64,000 nucleotides of DNA from Jiella endophytica (GTDB lineage Bacteria; Pseudomonadota; Alphaproteobacteria; Rhizobiales; Rhizobiaceae): NCBI RefSeq assembly GCF_004519335.1, contig NZ_SOZD01000001.1:992001-1056000 (forward strand), written 5' to 3'. Positions 45,925 through 54,377 of the stretch are shown here, one piece after another. The translations under genes were made by a program, and so were the position numbers. Positions within the stretch are counted from its first letter, which is position 1, and every line of letters starts with the position of its first letter. A model generated the notes under the pieces. That model saw nothing but the letters and a program-made list of their open reading frames with translations, made no database searches and was not told where the DNA came from.

Positions 45925-46879
45925 ATCAGCAGGCGCGGCGCCGCGCATCCTGCTCGTCACGGCGAGCATGGATCGCCACGCCCGCGAGCTTCGTGCGGCC
46001 TTCAAGGCGCGGGGCGCAGCGGTGGTCGTCAGCGGCCTTGCCGATGTCGGCTTCGATACCGCGGCCGCCCATGGCCTGGTCTTCCCGGCCCTCGGCGAGA
46101 CCCTGCCGGACGCCGTCTGCGTGCGCACCATGGATGGCGGCAGCTTCGAGGCGGTGACCCGGCGCCTGTCGCTGCTCCACGCGCTCGGAAAGCTCGGCGT
46201 CCTCGTCTCCAACGACGCGCGAGCGATCGAGAACTGCGTCGACAAGGCGATGACGAGCTTCCTCGTCGCCGCGGCCGGCCTGCCGACGCCGCGAAGCTGG
46301 ACGGTGGAATCCCGCCGTGAGGCCGAGCGGATCGTCGCCTCGGAGAGCCACGCCCTCGTCCTGAAGCCGCTGTTCGGGGCGCAGGGCAAGGGCCTGAAGC
46401 TGATCGGCAGCGTCGACGACCTGCCGCCGCAGGACGAGATCGCCGGCGGTGTCTACTATCTCCAGCGCTTCATCGGCCATTCGACGGGAGGGCGCTGGTC
46501 GGACTTCCGGCTCCTGGTGTCTCGCGGCCGCGTCGTCGCGGCGATGCGGCGGGAGGCGGCCTGCTGGATCACCAACATCAAGCAGGGCGCGGCCGCCCAC
46601 CCGGTCGAGCAGGACAGCGCGCTCGAGGAGCTTGCCGTTGCCGCGACGGCTGCCGTTGGCGGCGACTTCTGCGGCGTCGACCTCCTGAAGGACGCGAGCG
46701 GCCGGGCGCATGTGCTGGAGGTCAATTCGATGCCGGCCTGGACCGGGCTGAAGCGGGCGAGCGGCCTCGACATCGCCGATCTGCGCGCCCGCGACCTTCT
46801 CGCCGCCCTTGCCGAGAAGCGGCAAGCCGCGGCCGAGAACCGCACGATGGCGACGGCCTTCGCCCCCGTCCTGCCGTGA
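45908..46879 (+). CDS. RimK-family ATP-grasp ligase, Orf5-like
   Basis: The protein is 323 residues. It has the RimK-type ATP-grasp core VLKPLFGAQGKGLKLIGSVD, YYLQRFIGH, and HVLEVNSMPAWTGL. Relatives in archaea (MptN) add glutamate to tetrahydromethanopterin; the H4MPT-cluster Orf5 of methylotrophs is thought to act similarly. The start is inside mch by 17 bases. It ends with a four-base overlap with orf7. Confidence 0.87.
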   Translation: MRPSAESAGAAPRILLVTASMDRHARELRAAFKARGAAVVVSGLADVGFDTAAAHGLVFPALGETLPDAVCVRTMDGGSFEAVTRRLSLLHALGKLGVLVSNDARAIENCVDKAMTSFLVAAAGLPTPRSWTVESRREAERIVASESHALVLKPLFGAQGKGLKLIGSVDDLPPQDEIAGGVYYLQRFIGHSTGGRWSDFRLLVSRGRVVAAMRREAACWITNIKQGAAAHPVEQDSALEELAVAATAAVGGDFCGVDLLKDASGRAHVLEVNSMPAWTGLKRASGLDIADLRARDLLAALAEKRQAAAENRTMATAFAPVLP

Positions 46880-47757
46880 GCCTCGGGCCGGCTAAGATCG
46901 AGGCGGCATTCCTCGCAGCCTGCCGGGCCGAGATCGAGACGCTGAAACCCGGCAATGTCCACCGCTTCGCCCCAGGTCACGGCATGACGGCCGAAACCTT
47001 CCTCAGGGCCGCCGCCGTGGCAGCGCCCGAGATCGCGAGGGGCGGCACGCCTGTCGGGATGCGGATCCTCGCGGCGACGCGAGCGAGCTTCGAAGCAGTC
47101 GGCATGAATGCCAATCTCGGCATCGTGCTCCTCTGCGCGCCGTTGGCGGCGGCGGCGGAGACGCTCAAGACGCCCCTGATCCACCAAAGCGCCGCGAGTA
47201 TGCTGAGAAAGGCCGTCGCCGCCGTTCTCGCCGATCTCGATGCGGATGACGCCGCCGACGCCTTCGCGGCGATCGCCCTCGCCGGCCCAGGCGGGCTGGG
47301 GGCCCGGACCGAACACGACGTTCGCGACGCTCCGACGATCGGCCTCGTCGAGGCGATGGCCCTCGCGCCGGAGGCCGATCTCGTGGCGCGGCAATACGGC
47401 AACGGATTTTCTGAGATCTTTGAGGTCGGCCTCCCGGCAGCCGACTCAGCTGCATACCCCGACGAATGCAGCCTCGGCGACGCTGCAACCTTCACCGCCT
47501 TCATCGCTTTCGCCAGCCGCTTTCCAGATGGCCATATCGCCCGCAAGTTCGGCGTCGCAGTCGCTGAGGATGTCCGCCGGCGATTCGCCGCCCTGAGCGA
47601 CGCTCTCGCCGCAACCGACGACGACACCGAGCGCCTCGCCCTTGCCCGCGCGTTCGACGCTGAGCTGAAGGCGGAAGGCCTCAATCCCGGCACCTCCGCC
47701 GACCTCACCGTGGCGACGCTGATGGCGAAGAAACTTGCGGAAGCGCTCGCGGAGTGA
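46876..47757 (+). CDS. CitG/MdcB-like triphosphoribosyl transferase, Orf7-like
   Basis: The protein is 293 residues from GTG 46876. It resembles triphosphoribosyl-dephospho-CoA synthases (ETLKPGNVHRFAPGHGM, MNANLGIVLLCAPLA, GGLGARTEHDVRD). In methylotrophs Orf7 lies in the H4MPT cluster and is required for C1 growth, but its reaction is unknown. A PRPP- or ATP-type transfer in cofactor synthesis is likely. It overlaps orf5 by four bases and is the last gene of that series before the fae leader. Confidence 0.87.
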   Translation: MSLGPAKIEAAFLAACRAEIETLKPGNVHRFAPGHGMTAETFLRAAAVAAPEIARGGTPVGMRILAATRASFEAVGMNANLGIVLLCAPLAAAAETLKTPLIHQSAASMLRKAVAAVLADLDADDAADAFAAIALAGPGGLGARTEHDVRDAPTIGLVEAMALAPEADLVARQYGNGFSEIFEVGLPAADSAAYPDECSLGDAATFTAFIAFASRFPDGHIARKFGVAVAEDVRRRFAALSDALAATDDDTERLALARAFDAELKAEGLNPGTSADLTVATLMAKKLAEALAE

Positions 47758-47845
47758 TTGACTGTTCGCCGCAGGGGGCCATGTCGCCCCAAGCTATCTG
47801 GCAAACCGGTCCCCAGCGGACGCCGCGAACAAGGATAGTCTTGTA

Positions 47846-47863
47846 GCCGGGAATTTTCCCGGC
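47846..47863. promoter_or_regulatory. Perfect 18-bp palindrome in the fae leader region
   Basis: GCCGGGAATTTTCCCGGC is a perfect palindrome in the 237-bp gap between orf7 and fae. It could be an operator for fae, or a transcript hairpin that separates orf7 from fae. No T-run follows, which argues against a simple terminator. Confidence 0.4.
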
Positions 47864-47994
47864 GAACGGGAGGAGGACCGTCCGACGCAGCGCCGAAGGC
47901 CTGCCCGGAATCCAAGTCTTTCCTTCGGATCGGAAATTCCACGCGGCCGGGCCTGCCGGTCGCAGCATGCAACGCCAGTTTGGAGGAACTGCTC

Positions 47995-48504
47995 ATGGCG
48001 ACAATCAACAAGGTGATGGTCGGCGAATCGCTCGTCGGCGAAGGCAACGAGGTCGCCCATATCGACCTCATCATCGGCCCGCGCGGCTCCGCCGCCGAGG
48101 CGGCGTTCTGCAACTCGCTGACCAACAACAAGGACGGCTTCACCACCCTCCTCGCGGTCGTTGCGCCGAACCTGCCGTGCAAGCCGAACACCGTGATGTT
48201 CAACAAGGTCACCATCAAGGGCGCCAAGCAGGCCGTCCAGATGTTCGGCCCGGCCCAGACCGCCGTCGCCCGCGCCGTGGCCGACAGCGTCGAGAAGGGT
48301 GTGATCCCGGCCGCCGAGGCCGACGACCTGTTCATCTGCGTCGGCGTCTTCATCCACTGGGAAGCCGAGGACGACGCCAAGATCCGCGACTACAACTACC
48401 AGGCGACGATGGAATCCATCGAGCGCGCCGTGAAGGGCACGCCGACCGCCGCCGAGGTGGTGTCGAAGAAGGGTTCGGCCGCGCATCCGTTTGCCGGCGC
48501 CTAG
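47995..48504 (+). CDS. fae: Formaldehyde-activating enzyme
   Basis: The protein is 169 residues from ATG 47995 with TGGAGGAA upstream; the frame is open to 47980. It has [49 protein letters not shown] and [14 protein letters not shown], all hallmarks of Fae. It condenses formaldehyde with H4MPT to methylene-H4MPT and is usually very abundant. The codons are strongly biased to C/G-ending forms and the ribosome binding site is strong, both consistent with high expression. Hairpins follow the stop. Confidence 0.97.
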   Translation: MATINKVMVGESLVGEGNEVAHIDLIIGPRGSAAEAAFCNSLTNNKDGFTTLLAVVAPNLPCKPNTVMFNKVTIKGAKQAVQMFGPAQTAVARAVADSVEKGVIPAAEADDLFICVGVFIHWEAEDDAKIRDYNYQATMESIERAVKGTPTAAEVVSKKGSAAHPFAGA

Positions 48505-48619
48505 ACAAGAAACCATCCCGGGGAAGACGACAAGCCGGCGATGCCCGCCGGCCTTCTCCGGCGATTGGCCGCCAAGCTTGGCTTCCAGTAGGGAGCGCGT
48601 CTTTTCGCAAGACGATCGG

Positions 48620-48639
48620 AAGGGGCCGCAAGGCCCCTT
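48620..48639 (+). terminator. Hairpin terminator downstream of fae
   Basis: AAGGGGCC pairs with GGCCCCTT in an 8-bp stem with a GCAA tetraloop, followed by T and then C. It lies about 115 bp after the fae stop. A second hairpin, GCCGGCG with CGCCGGC (48534-48552), is nearer the stop. The T-run is short, so termination may be partial. Confidence 0.6.
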
Positions 48640-48761
48640 TCGCATGCTTGCCGCCCGCACCGCCTCTGTCTGGCGATGTCGCCCCCGGGCGGTTTCGGTT
48701 TGCGGCGCGATGCTGTAGCAAAGGCGACCCGACGCTCAAGCGATGGTCACGGCCGCTGCAG

Positions 48762-49535
48762 ATGTCCCGTTCGTTTCATTCCATCGCCTTCGTCGCCAGT
48801 GAAACCGAGCCGGCCCAGGAGGCCGCAAGGCGGCTCTCGGCGCTCTACGGCAACGCCTCGACGGAGACCGCCGACGTCATCGTCGCTCTCGGCGGCGACG
48901 GCTTCATGCTGCAGACGCTGCACCGCTTCATGGATACGTCGCAGCCGATCTACGGGATGAACAAGGGCACCGTCGGCTTCCTGATGAACCACTATCGCGA
49001 GCACGGCCTGCGCGAACGGCTGGCTGCCGCCGTGGAAAACGCCATCCATCCGCTGGAGATGATCGCCATCGACACCGATGGCGTCGAGCATCGGGCGCTG
49101 GCGATCAACGAGGTGTCGATCTTCCGCCAATCCTATCAGGCGGCGCGGCTGGCGATCTCGATCGACGGCAAGGTGCGGCTCGAGGAGTTGGTCTGCGACG
49201 GCGTCATGGTGGCGACGCCCACCGGCTCCACCGCCTACAATCTCTCCGCCCAGGGGCCGATCCTGCCGATCGACGCGCCGCTTCTGGCGCTGACGCCGGT
49301 GAGCCCGTTCCGGCCGCGGCGCTGGCGCGGCGCCCTGTTGCGCAATCACCAGGAAGTCAGGATCACCGCGCTCGAGGCGGCCAAGCGGCCGGTGAACGCC
49401 GTTGCTGACGCGACCGAGGTGAAGTCGGTCACCGAGGTGACGATCCGCGAATCCGGCGACGACGTCTGCTACATCCTCTTCGACCAGGACCACTCCTGGG
49501 ACGAGCGCATCCTGATCGAACAGTTCCGCTACTGA
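48762..49535 (+). CDS. nadK: NAD kinase
   Basis: The protein is 257 residues from ATG 48762. The frame is open far upstream, through fae in another phase, which is not coding. It has the NAD kinase motifs [26 protein letters not shown] and [19 protein letters not shown]. It makes NADP from NAD with ATP. The length fits the alphaproteobacterial form. It follows fae after a terminator and is probably independent of the C1 operon. Confidence 0.93.
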   Translation: MSRSFHSIAFVASETEPAQEAARRLSALYGNASTETADVIVALGGDGFMLQTLHRFMDTSQPIYGMNKGTVGFLMNHYREHGLRERLAAAVENAIHPLEMIAIDTDGVEHRALAINEVSIFRQSYQAARLAISIDGKVRLEELVCDGVMVATPTGSTAYNLSAQGPILPIDAPLLALTPVSPFRPRRWRGALLRNHQEVRITALEAAKRPVNAVADATEVKSVTEVTIRESGDDVCYILFDQDHSWDERILIEQFRY

Positions 49536-49553
49536 CGGCTGCCGCTGCCGGCC

Positions 49554-50681
49554 TCAGGCAGCGGCCCTCGCGGCCTCGCGCGCAGCATCGCGCTGGGCCT
49601 CGTCGGCGAGCCGGCGCAAGAGCGCCGTCGCCTGTGCCATGACGGCGGTCTCCTGATTATTGGCGGCGGCGCGGGCGAGCAGGATTGCCGGCACTGCGGC
49701 GGGGCGCAGCGCCTCCTCGCCACGGGCGATCCTGCGCCACAGCGAGACGGCCTCAGAAAACAGGAATGCCATCGGCTCGGGAAGCCCGGCTTCGAGCACC
49801 AGGGCCCGCAGCGCCGAGGACCTCGCACCGGAGACGATCGCCGCGACGCGGCGCTCCGAGCGGCCGGAAAGGCTGGCGAGCAGCGTCGTGAAGAGTTCGA
49901 TGTTGCCGGCCGCGGCCACCCGCAGGAGCAGCGAGGGAGTGACAGCGCCGGTGCCGCGCAGATAGTCGCCGAAATCCGGCGTCTGGCGGCTCGACAGCGT
50001 CTCGGCGAGAAGGCTGGTACCGCGTTCGGCGGCACCGAATGCCAGCGTCTCGGCGCGCTTTTTTCCGAAAAGATTGGTGATGAGGGCAGAGCCGGCGAGA
50101 GCGTCGCGGACAGCCAGCATCAGCTGGTGGCGCACCGACGGCGGCAGGTCCGAGCGCGACAGCAGCGCCTCGCGGATGGGGGCGTCGCCGCCGAAGCGGT
50201 CGGCCAGGCACTTGAACGTCCGCTCGGCGAGCGCCGCGCCGTCGTTGCGGCAAAGGGCGAGCGCCGCCTGAGGTTCGCCGCCCTCGGCGATGACGGCAGC
50301 GACCGGCAGCGGCACCACCGGTCGCTCGGCGATCGCGAGACGTGCCGCCGGCGAGCCGACCGCCGCCAGATCGACGAGATCGGCCGCGGACAGGTACGGC
50401 GAGCCGCGGACGATCTCGGTCGCCACGCGGTCGACATCGGCGGCCAGCGCGAAGATCAGTGACCGCGGCACGTCGCGGCCGTTCGAAAGCGCCTTTGCCA
50501 TGGCGAGGCGGACGGCAGGCGACGGATCGTCGAGAAGCAGCGTCAGCGATGCGATGATGGTCTCGCGGTCGGCACCCTCGGCACCGCTATGGACGAGTGC
50601 CTCGGCGAGCATCGTCGCCGCGTCGCTGCGCTCCCGGGTGGTCGCCTCTCCGGCCCATTTGGCAAAACGCTGGACGATCAT
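49554..50681 (-). CDS. DUF2336 domain protein with HEAT-like helices
   Basis: The protein is 375 residues from ATG 50681; ORF space reaches 50717. The N-terminal two thirds matches DUF2336 (VRLAMAKALSNGRDVPRSL), composed of helical repeats like HEAT motifs, followed by a helical C-terminus rich in alanine. DUF2336 proteins are frequent in Hyphomicrobiales with unknown function, some associated with flagella or cell-cycle genes. Nothing in this neighbourhood supports one job. Confidence 0.8.
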   Translation of the reverse strand: MIVQRFAKWAGEATTRERSDAATMLAEALVHSGAEGADRETIIASLTLLLDDPSPAVRLAMAKALSNGRDVPRSLIFALAADVDRVATEIVRGSPYLSAADLVDLAAVGSPAARLAIAERPVVPLPVAAVIAEGGEPQAALALCRNDGAALAERTFKCLADRFGGDAPIREALLSRSDLPPSVRHQLMLAVRDALAGSALITNLFGKKRAETLAFGAAERGTSLLAETLSSRQTPDFGDYLRGTGAVTPSLLLRVAAAGNIELFTTLLASLSGRSERRVAAIVSGARSSALRALVLEAGLPEPMAFLFSEAVSLWRRIARGEEALRPAAVPAILLARAAANNQETAVMAQATALLRRLADEAQRDAAREAARAAA

Positions 50682-50803
50682 GGGACCCTTCACCTTCGAT
50701 TCGCATGGTCCCACCATGATCGAGGCAAAAGGTTTAGCTTTCGTTCACCATGTCCGTTGACGAAACGACAAGCTTTGCGACGACGACCCGAAGCGGGTGC
50801 CAA

Positions 50804-51427
50804 TCAGACGTCGGACCCGTCCGGCTTGCGCGGCCGACGCATCTGGAAGACCTCGTCGGCGACCGAATAGTCGAGATAGCCGAGCCGGGCGAGCGGCGCG
50901 GCGAGCGCCATGTCGATCATCCCGTCTTTGAGGATGCTCTCGTCGATGTGGATCGCCACCACCTCGCCGATGACGATGGTATTTTCCGACACGGCGCCGT
51001 TCAGTCCCTCGGGGCGGAACGACTGGGTGACCTTGCATTCGAGCGCTGCCGGGCTTTCGGCGACCCGCGGTGCCGCGACGATGCGGCAGGGCGCCTCGGT
51101 GAGGCCGGAAAAACCGAACTCGCTCTCCCCGCTCGGCGCGGCTGCCGAGCTCTTGTTCAGCTGCCTGGCGAGACCTCGGGTCGCGAGATTGGCGACGAAC
51201 TCGCCGCTCTCGATGGCGAAGCTCGCCGTATCCTTCATGCCGGTCGAGGAGAACATCACCAGCTTCGGACGGTCGCTGATCGCGTTGAAGAAGCTGTATG
51301 GCGCGAGATTGACGGCTCCCGCCCTGTTGCGGGTCGAGATCCAGCCGATCGGCCGCGGCGCGACGATCGCCTTGAACGGATCGTGCGGCAGGCCATGGTC
51401 GTTGGTGTCGGTCGTGTAGAACAGCAT
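50804..51427 (-). CDS. Flavin reductase-like FMN-binding protein
   Basis: The protein is 207 residues from ATG 51427; a TTG three bases earlier also lies in frame. The flavin-reductase-like split barrel has IVAPRPIGWISTRNRAG and NLAPYSFFNAISDRPKL. It binds FMN and probably reduces flavin or a related substrate with NAD(P)H. The start overlaps the stop of the nitroreductase gene by one base (TGATG), so the two flavoenzymes are coupled. Confidence 0.87.
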   Translation of the reverse strand: MLFYTTDTNDHGLPHDPFKAIVAPRPIGWISTRNRAGAVNLAPYSFFNAISDRPKLVMFSSTGMKDTASFAIESGEFVANLATRGLARQLNKSSAAAPSGESEFGFSGLTEAPCRIVAAPRVAESPAALECKVTQSFRPEGLNGAVSENTIVIGEVVAIHIDESILKDGMIDMALAAPLARLGYLDYSVADEVFQMRRPRKPDGSDV

Positions 51428-52011
51428 CAACCCGCCTCCGGCGCCCTGGCTTCGGAGACGATGGCGGACAGTTCCGGTCGCGGCCGCTCCGATGGCGGCT
51501 CGCTCGGGGTTCCGACATGGACGAATCCGACGACCTTTTCTTCGGGCGAGATGCCGAGGATGGCTTTCGCCTCGTCATCGTAGGCGACCCATTCGGTCAC
51601 CCAGTTCGCCGCATAGCCGAAAGCGTGGACGGCGTGGACGAGATTCATCGCCGCGGCGCCAGCCGACATCTGCTGCTCCCAGATCGGGATCTTGACGTGT
51701 TCGCGGGCCGTCGAGACGACGCCGATGACCAAGGGCGCCCGGGTGAAGCGCTCGGTCTCGACCTTGCGGCGGGTCTCGGTCATCCGCTCCCCTTCCCGTC
51801 CGGCGACCACCTTTGCCAGTGCCTCGCCGATCGCCGCGGCTGCCGGGCCGCGATAGAGGATGAAGCGCCAGGGCGCGAGCTTGCCATGGTCGGGCACGCG
51901 GGCGGCGATGGTGAGGACGCGCTCCAGCTCATCGCCTGTCGGCGCCGGTTCGGCCAGCATCGGGATCGGGATCGAACGTCGGGTGGAAAGCAGCGTCGTT
52001 GCTTCGGTCAA
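51427..52011 (-). CDS. Nitroreductase-family oxidoreductase
   Basis: The protein is 194 residues if it starts at TTG 52011, behind GGAG at eight bases; a start at 52080 is less likely. It has the nitroreductase fold with STRRSIPIPM, AARVPDHGKLAPWRFILYRG and a flavin-binding C-terminal stretch. It is FMN-dependent and uses NAD(P)H. Of the family it resembles the YdjA type, which has an abbreviated form. Physiological substrate unknown. Confidence 0.88.
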   Translation of the reverse strand: MTEATTLLSTRRSIPIPMLAEPAPTGDELERVLTIAARVPDHGKLAPWRFILYRGPAAAAIGEALAKVVAGREGERMTETRRKVETERFTRAPLVIGVVSTAREHVKIPIWEQQMSAGAAAMNLVHAVHAFGYAANWVTEWVAYDDEAKAILGISPEEKVVGFVHVGTPSEPPSERPRPELSAIVSEARAPEAG

Positions 52012-52160
52012 GGCAGGGTCTCCGGGATCTCGCGTGAGAGCTAGGAAGCCGCGCCATACTTGGCAATCGCAGAAGGCCACGAACGGGCGGTTTTCCCCGG
52101 CTGTGGCTGGCTCCGGCTCCGCCTTGAATTTGTCGATGATTTGCGGTCAAGAATATCGCC

Positions 52161-53540
52161 ATGGGGGAAGCATCCAAGATCGCCGTCCGGCATCCGGCCG
52201 GCGATCCCGACGTAGACTGGCCAGCGACGCTTGCGGACGATAACCGATCCGCCAGCGAGCGCATTGGCGTGAGTTCCCGCCGTGCGGGGTCGGTTCCGAA
52301 GCTCCCGCACCTGACTTCGCGATCTGGCCGGCCGCTGTTAGCCAGCGCCGTCGCGGCGGCCTTCTTCGCCGGCGCCCTCGCCGCGCCTGCCGCTGCCCAG
52401 GATCGTGGCGGCGGCGGCGGTGGTGGCGGCGGCTTCCTCGGCAATCTCGGCGAGATCTTCGGCGGACCGCCCGAAAAGCCGGGCGCCTATGCCTCGCCAT
52501 CGGCCAACGACCTGTTGCCGAATGCCGGCGATGTTGGCTCGCCCTTGGCGCGGCCGCTGCGCCGATTCGAGCCGATCGCCCTTCCCAATCTTCCCGGCAA
52601 GCCGCAGGCGCCGACGATCGACCTGCCCGGCCTGCCGGCCTACGCGCCGCCGCAGGCCGGACCGAACCAGAACATCTTCCGCCGACGCGACACGCTCGCC
52701 CTGCGCGCGGTGCTTTCCGAAGGCGGGCCGCAGATCCCGAACGGGCTGATCTGGCGGCTGTTTTCGGCGGTCCCGTCCTTCGACGGCAGCCCGTCGCTGA
52801 TCGCCTCCTCGGAGAGCCCGACACCCGATTTCGAGGTTGCACCGGGTTCCTACATCCTGCATGTGGGCTTCGGCCGGGCCGGCATCGTCAAGCGCATCGA
52901 CTTTGCCGGCATCAAGATCCAGGAGACGGTCGTCCTCAATGCCGGCGGGCTGAAGCTCAACGCCGTCGTCGGCGACGAGGGCAAGGCGGCGGCCTCGCGC
53001 CTCAGCTTCGACATCTATGCCAAGGATGGCGACGACGATGCCGATCACAAGCTGGTCGCCAGCGACATCTCGCCGGAAAAGGTGGTGCGGCTGAATGCCG
53101 GCTCCTACCAGATCGTCTCCCATTACGGCTCGGCCAATGCGGTGGTGCGCGCCGACATCCGCGTCGAGGCCGGCAAGCTGACCGAGGCGACGCTGACCCA
53201 GCGGGCCGCCCTCCTGACCATGAAGCTGGTGCGCGAGCACGGCGGCGAGGCGATCGCCGATACCGCCTGGACGATCACCACCGCATCCGGCGATCTCGTG
53301 CGCCAGAGTGTCGGGGCATTCCCGACGATGGTGCTGGCAGAGGGCGACTACGTCATCGTCGCCAAGAACAACGACAGGGTCTACCAGCGGCCTTTCACCG
53401 TCGAGGCCGGCGAAAACACCGACGTCGAGGTGATGACCTCGGATCTGGCCGAGACCGATGGCGGCTCCGGCGACGATGGGCCCGGAGTTGGAGACGCTGT
53501 GCCGGGCACGGCCGATGGGGCGGGCGGCTCCGGCGACTGA
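52161..53540 (+). CDS. Secreted glycine-rich protein of unknown function
   Basis: The protein is 459 residues in the frame from ATG 52161. A hydrophobic segment, LLASAVAAAFFAGALAA, at about residues 59-75 ends in PAAAQD and looks like a signal peptide core, so the true start may be the GTG at 52269 or another start nearer to it. A run of nine glycines follows (residues 83-91). The C-terminal 280 residues form repeated beta-type segments (for example YILHVGFGRAG, YQIVSHYGSANAVV, YVIVAKNNDRVY), which could be Ig-like or carboxypeptidase regulatory-like domains. The last 25 residues are Gly/Asp-rich. No function is known. Confidence 0.75.
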   Translation: MGEASKIAVRHPAGDPDVDWPATLADDNRSASERIGVSSRRAGSVPKLPHLTSRSGRPLLASAVAAAFFAGALAAPAAAQDRGGGGGGGGGFLGNLGEIFGGPPEKPGAYASPSANDLLPNAGDVGSPLARPLRRFEPIALPNLPGKPQAPTIDLPGLPAYAPPQAGPNQNIFRRRDTLALRAVLSEGGPQIPNGLIWRLFSAVPSFDGSPSLIASSESPTPDFEVAPGSYILHVGFGRAGIVKRIDFAGIKIQETVVLNAGGLKLNAVVGDEGKAAASRLSFDIYAKDGDDDADHKLVASDISPEKVVRLNAGSYQIVSHYGSANAVVRADIRVEAGKLTEATLTQRAALLTMKLVREHGGEAIADTAWTITTASGDLVRQSVGAFPTMVLAEGDYVIVAKNNDRVYQRPFTVEAGENTDVEVMTSDLAETDGGSGDDGPGVGDAVPGTADGAGGSGD

Positions 53541-53608
53541 TTGCGGCGGCACCTGGCCCGGCAATACGACGGCACTTTGGCGGAAATGCTCTCGGCTTCA
53601 GGCCGCCA

Positions 53609-53899
53609 TCACGCCAGGGTTACCGACAGCGTCCTGCCAACGGCCGAAGCTGCCTTCATTAGGGTATCAAGTTGGACGCGGTCGTTGTCGGGGTCGAGAA
53701 GCCGGCCAAGCTGGGTCGCGCTCGTCTTCATGCGGCGCGCCATCTCGGCCTTGCTGATATGCTGGACGGCCATCTCATGCGCAATCTGCAGTGCCAATGT
53801 CCGCTTGATCGCAGTGGCGGTCACGGCCTCGTATATACCCTCATCCCGCAGAAAGCTCGCGAAACTCTCGCCGATGTGAGGATTTTTACTGCTGTCCAT
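53609..53899 (-). CDS. HigA-like helix-turn-helix antitoxin
   Basis: The protein is 96 residues. A helix-turn-helix is visible in HISKAEMARRMKTSATQLGR with a following QLDTLMKAASAVGR. It overlaps the toxin gene upstream by 14 bases. In HigBA-type systems the toxin is first and the antitoxin second, as here. The antitoxin would bind and neutralise the toxin and repress the operon at the palindromes upstream. Confidence 0.85.
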   Translation of the reverse strand: MDSSKNPHIGESFASFLRDEGIYEAVTATAIKRTLALQIAHEMAVQHISKAEMARRMKTSATQLGRLLDPDNDRVQLDTLMKAASAVGRTLSVTLA

Positions 53900-54254
53900 T
53901 GCGGTTGACGTCCCTCATTCGAGTGATGGCGAGCCTCAGGTCCTTTTCCGGCAGTCGCTGCGTTTTTTTCACGAAAGCATGCAGCAGGATCATCTCGTGG
54001 CCGATGATCACGAACAGTACCCGAGCGATCCGCCCGGAGGAGATATTCGAGCGAACCTCAAACATGTTCTTCTGCCCCGCGATCGCCGCACATTTCGGCC
54101 GACCGATCGGCCAGCTGAACTCCAGCGTCGCAATATCCTCACCAATCGTCTTTCTATCGGCCGGAGGAAGATCCATCAGCCATTCGCGAACAGGTCGCCG
54201 GCCTGATGCACTTGCGTAAAAAGCCGCGTGAAGGGTTTTGCGAGTGTCGACCAT
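53886..54254 (-). CDS. HigB/Gp49-like RelE-family toxin
   Basis: The protein is 122 residues from ATG 54254. It has the Gp49/HigB-type pattern VREWLMDLPPADRKTIGEDI, FEVRSNISSGRIARVLF and LLHAFVKKTQRLPEKDL. Family toxins cut mRNA on the ribosome. The overlap with the antitoxin gene and the tandem palindromes upstream support a functional module. Its lower GC stretches and position in the thrS region suggest acquisition. Confidence 0.87.
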   Translation of the reverse strand: MVDTRKTLHAAFYASASGRRPVREWLMDLPPADRKTIGEDIATLEFSWPIGRPKCAAIAGQKNMFEVRSNISSGRIARVLFVIIGHEMILLHAFVKKTQRLPEKDLRLAITRMRDVNRNGQQ

Positions 54255-54258
54255 CTAG

Positions 54259-54284
54259 ACCTTGCAAGGTACACCTCACGAGGT
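54259..54284. promoter_or_regulatory. Tandem palindromic operators of the toxin-antitoxin module
   Basis: ACCTTGCAAGGT (54259-54270) is a perfect palindrome. ACCTCACGAGGT (54273-54284) has five-base arms around a two-base centre. Both share the form ACCT-N4-AGGT and are 14 bp apart centre to centre, ending five bases before the toxin start codon on the minus strand. They probably bind two dimers of the antitoxin for autoregulation. Confidence 0.75.
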
Positions 54285-54377
54285 ATAGGAGCAAATGCGC
54301 TATGTGCTGGAACATTTCAAGCCACGACAATATAGCGCCGCGCCTGTCAGGGCGCGACGTCACGTTTTGAGGTCAAA

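Noticed and set aside
47967-48761. Long N-terminal extension of the nadK frame through fae
   Set aside because: fae is clearly coded in another frame here. The NAD kinase similarity begins at 48762.
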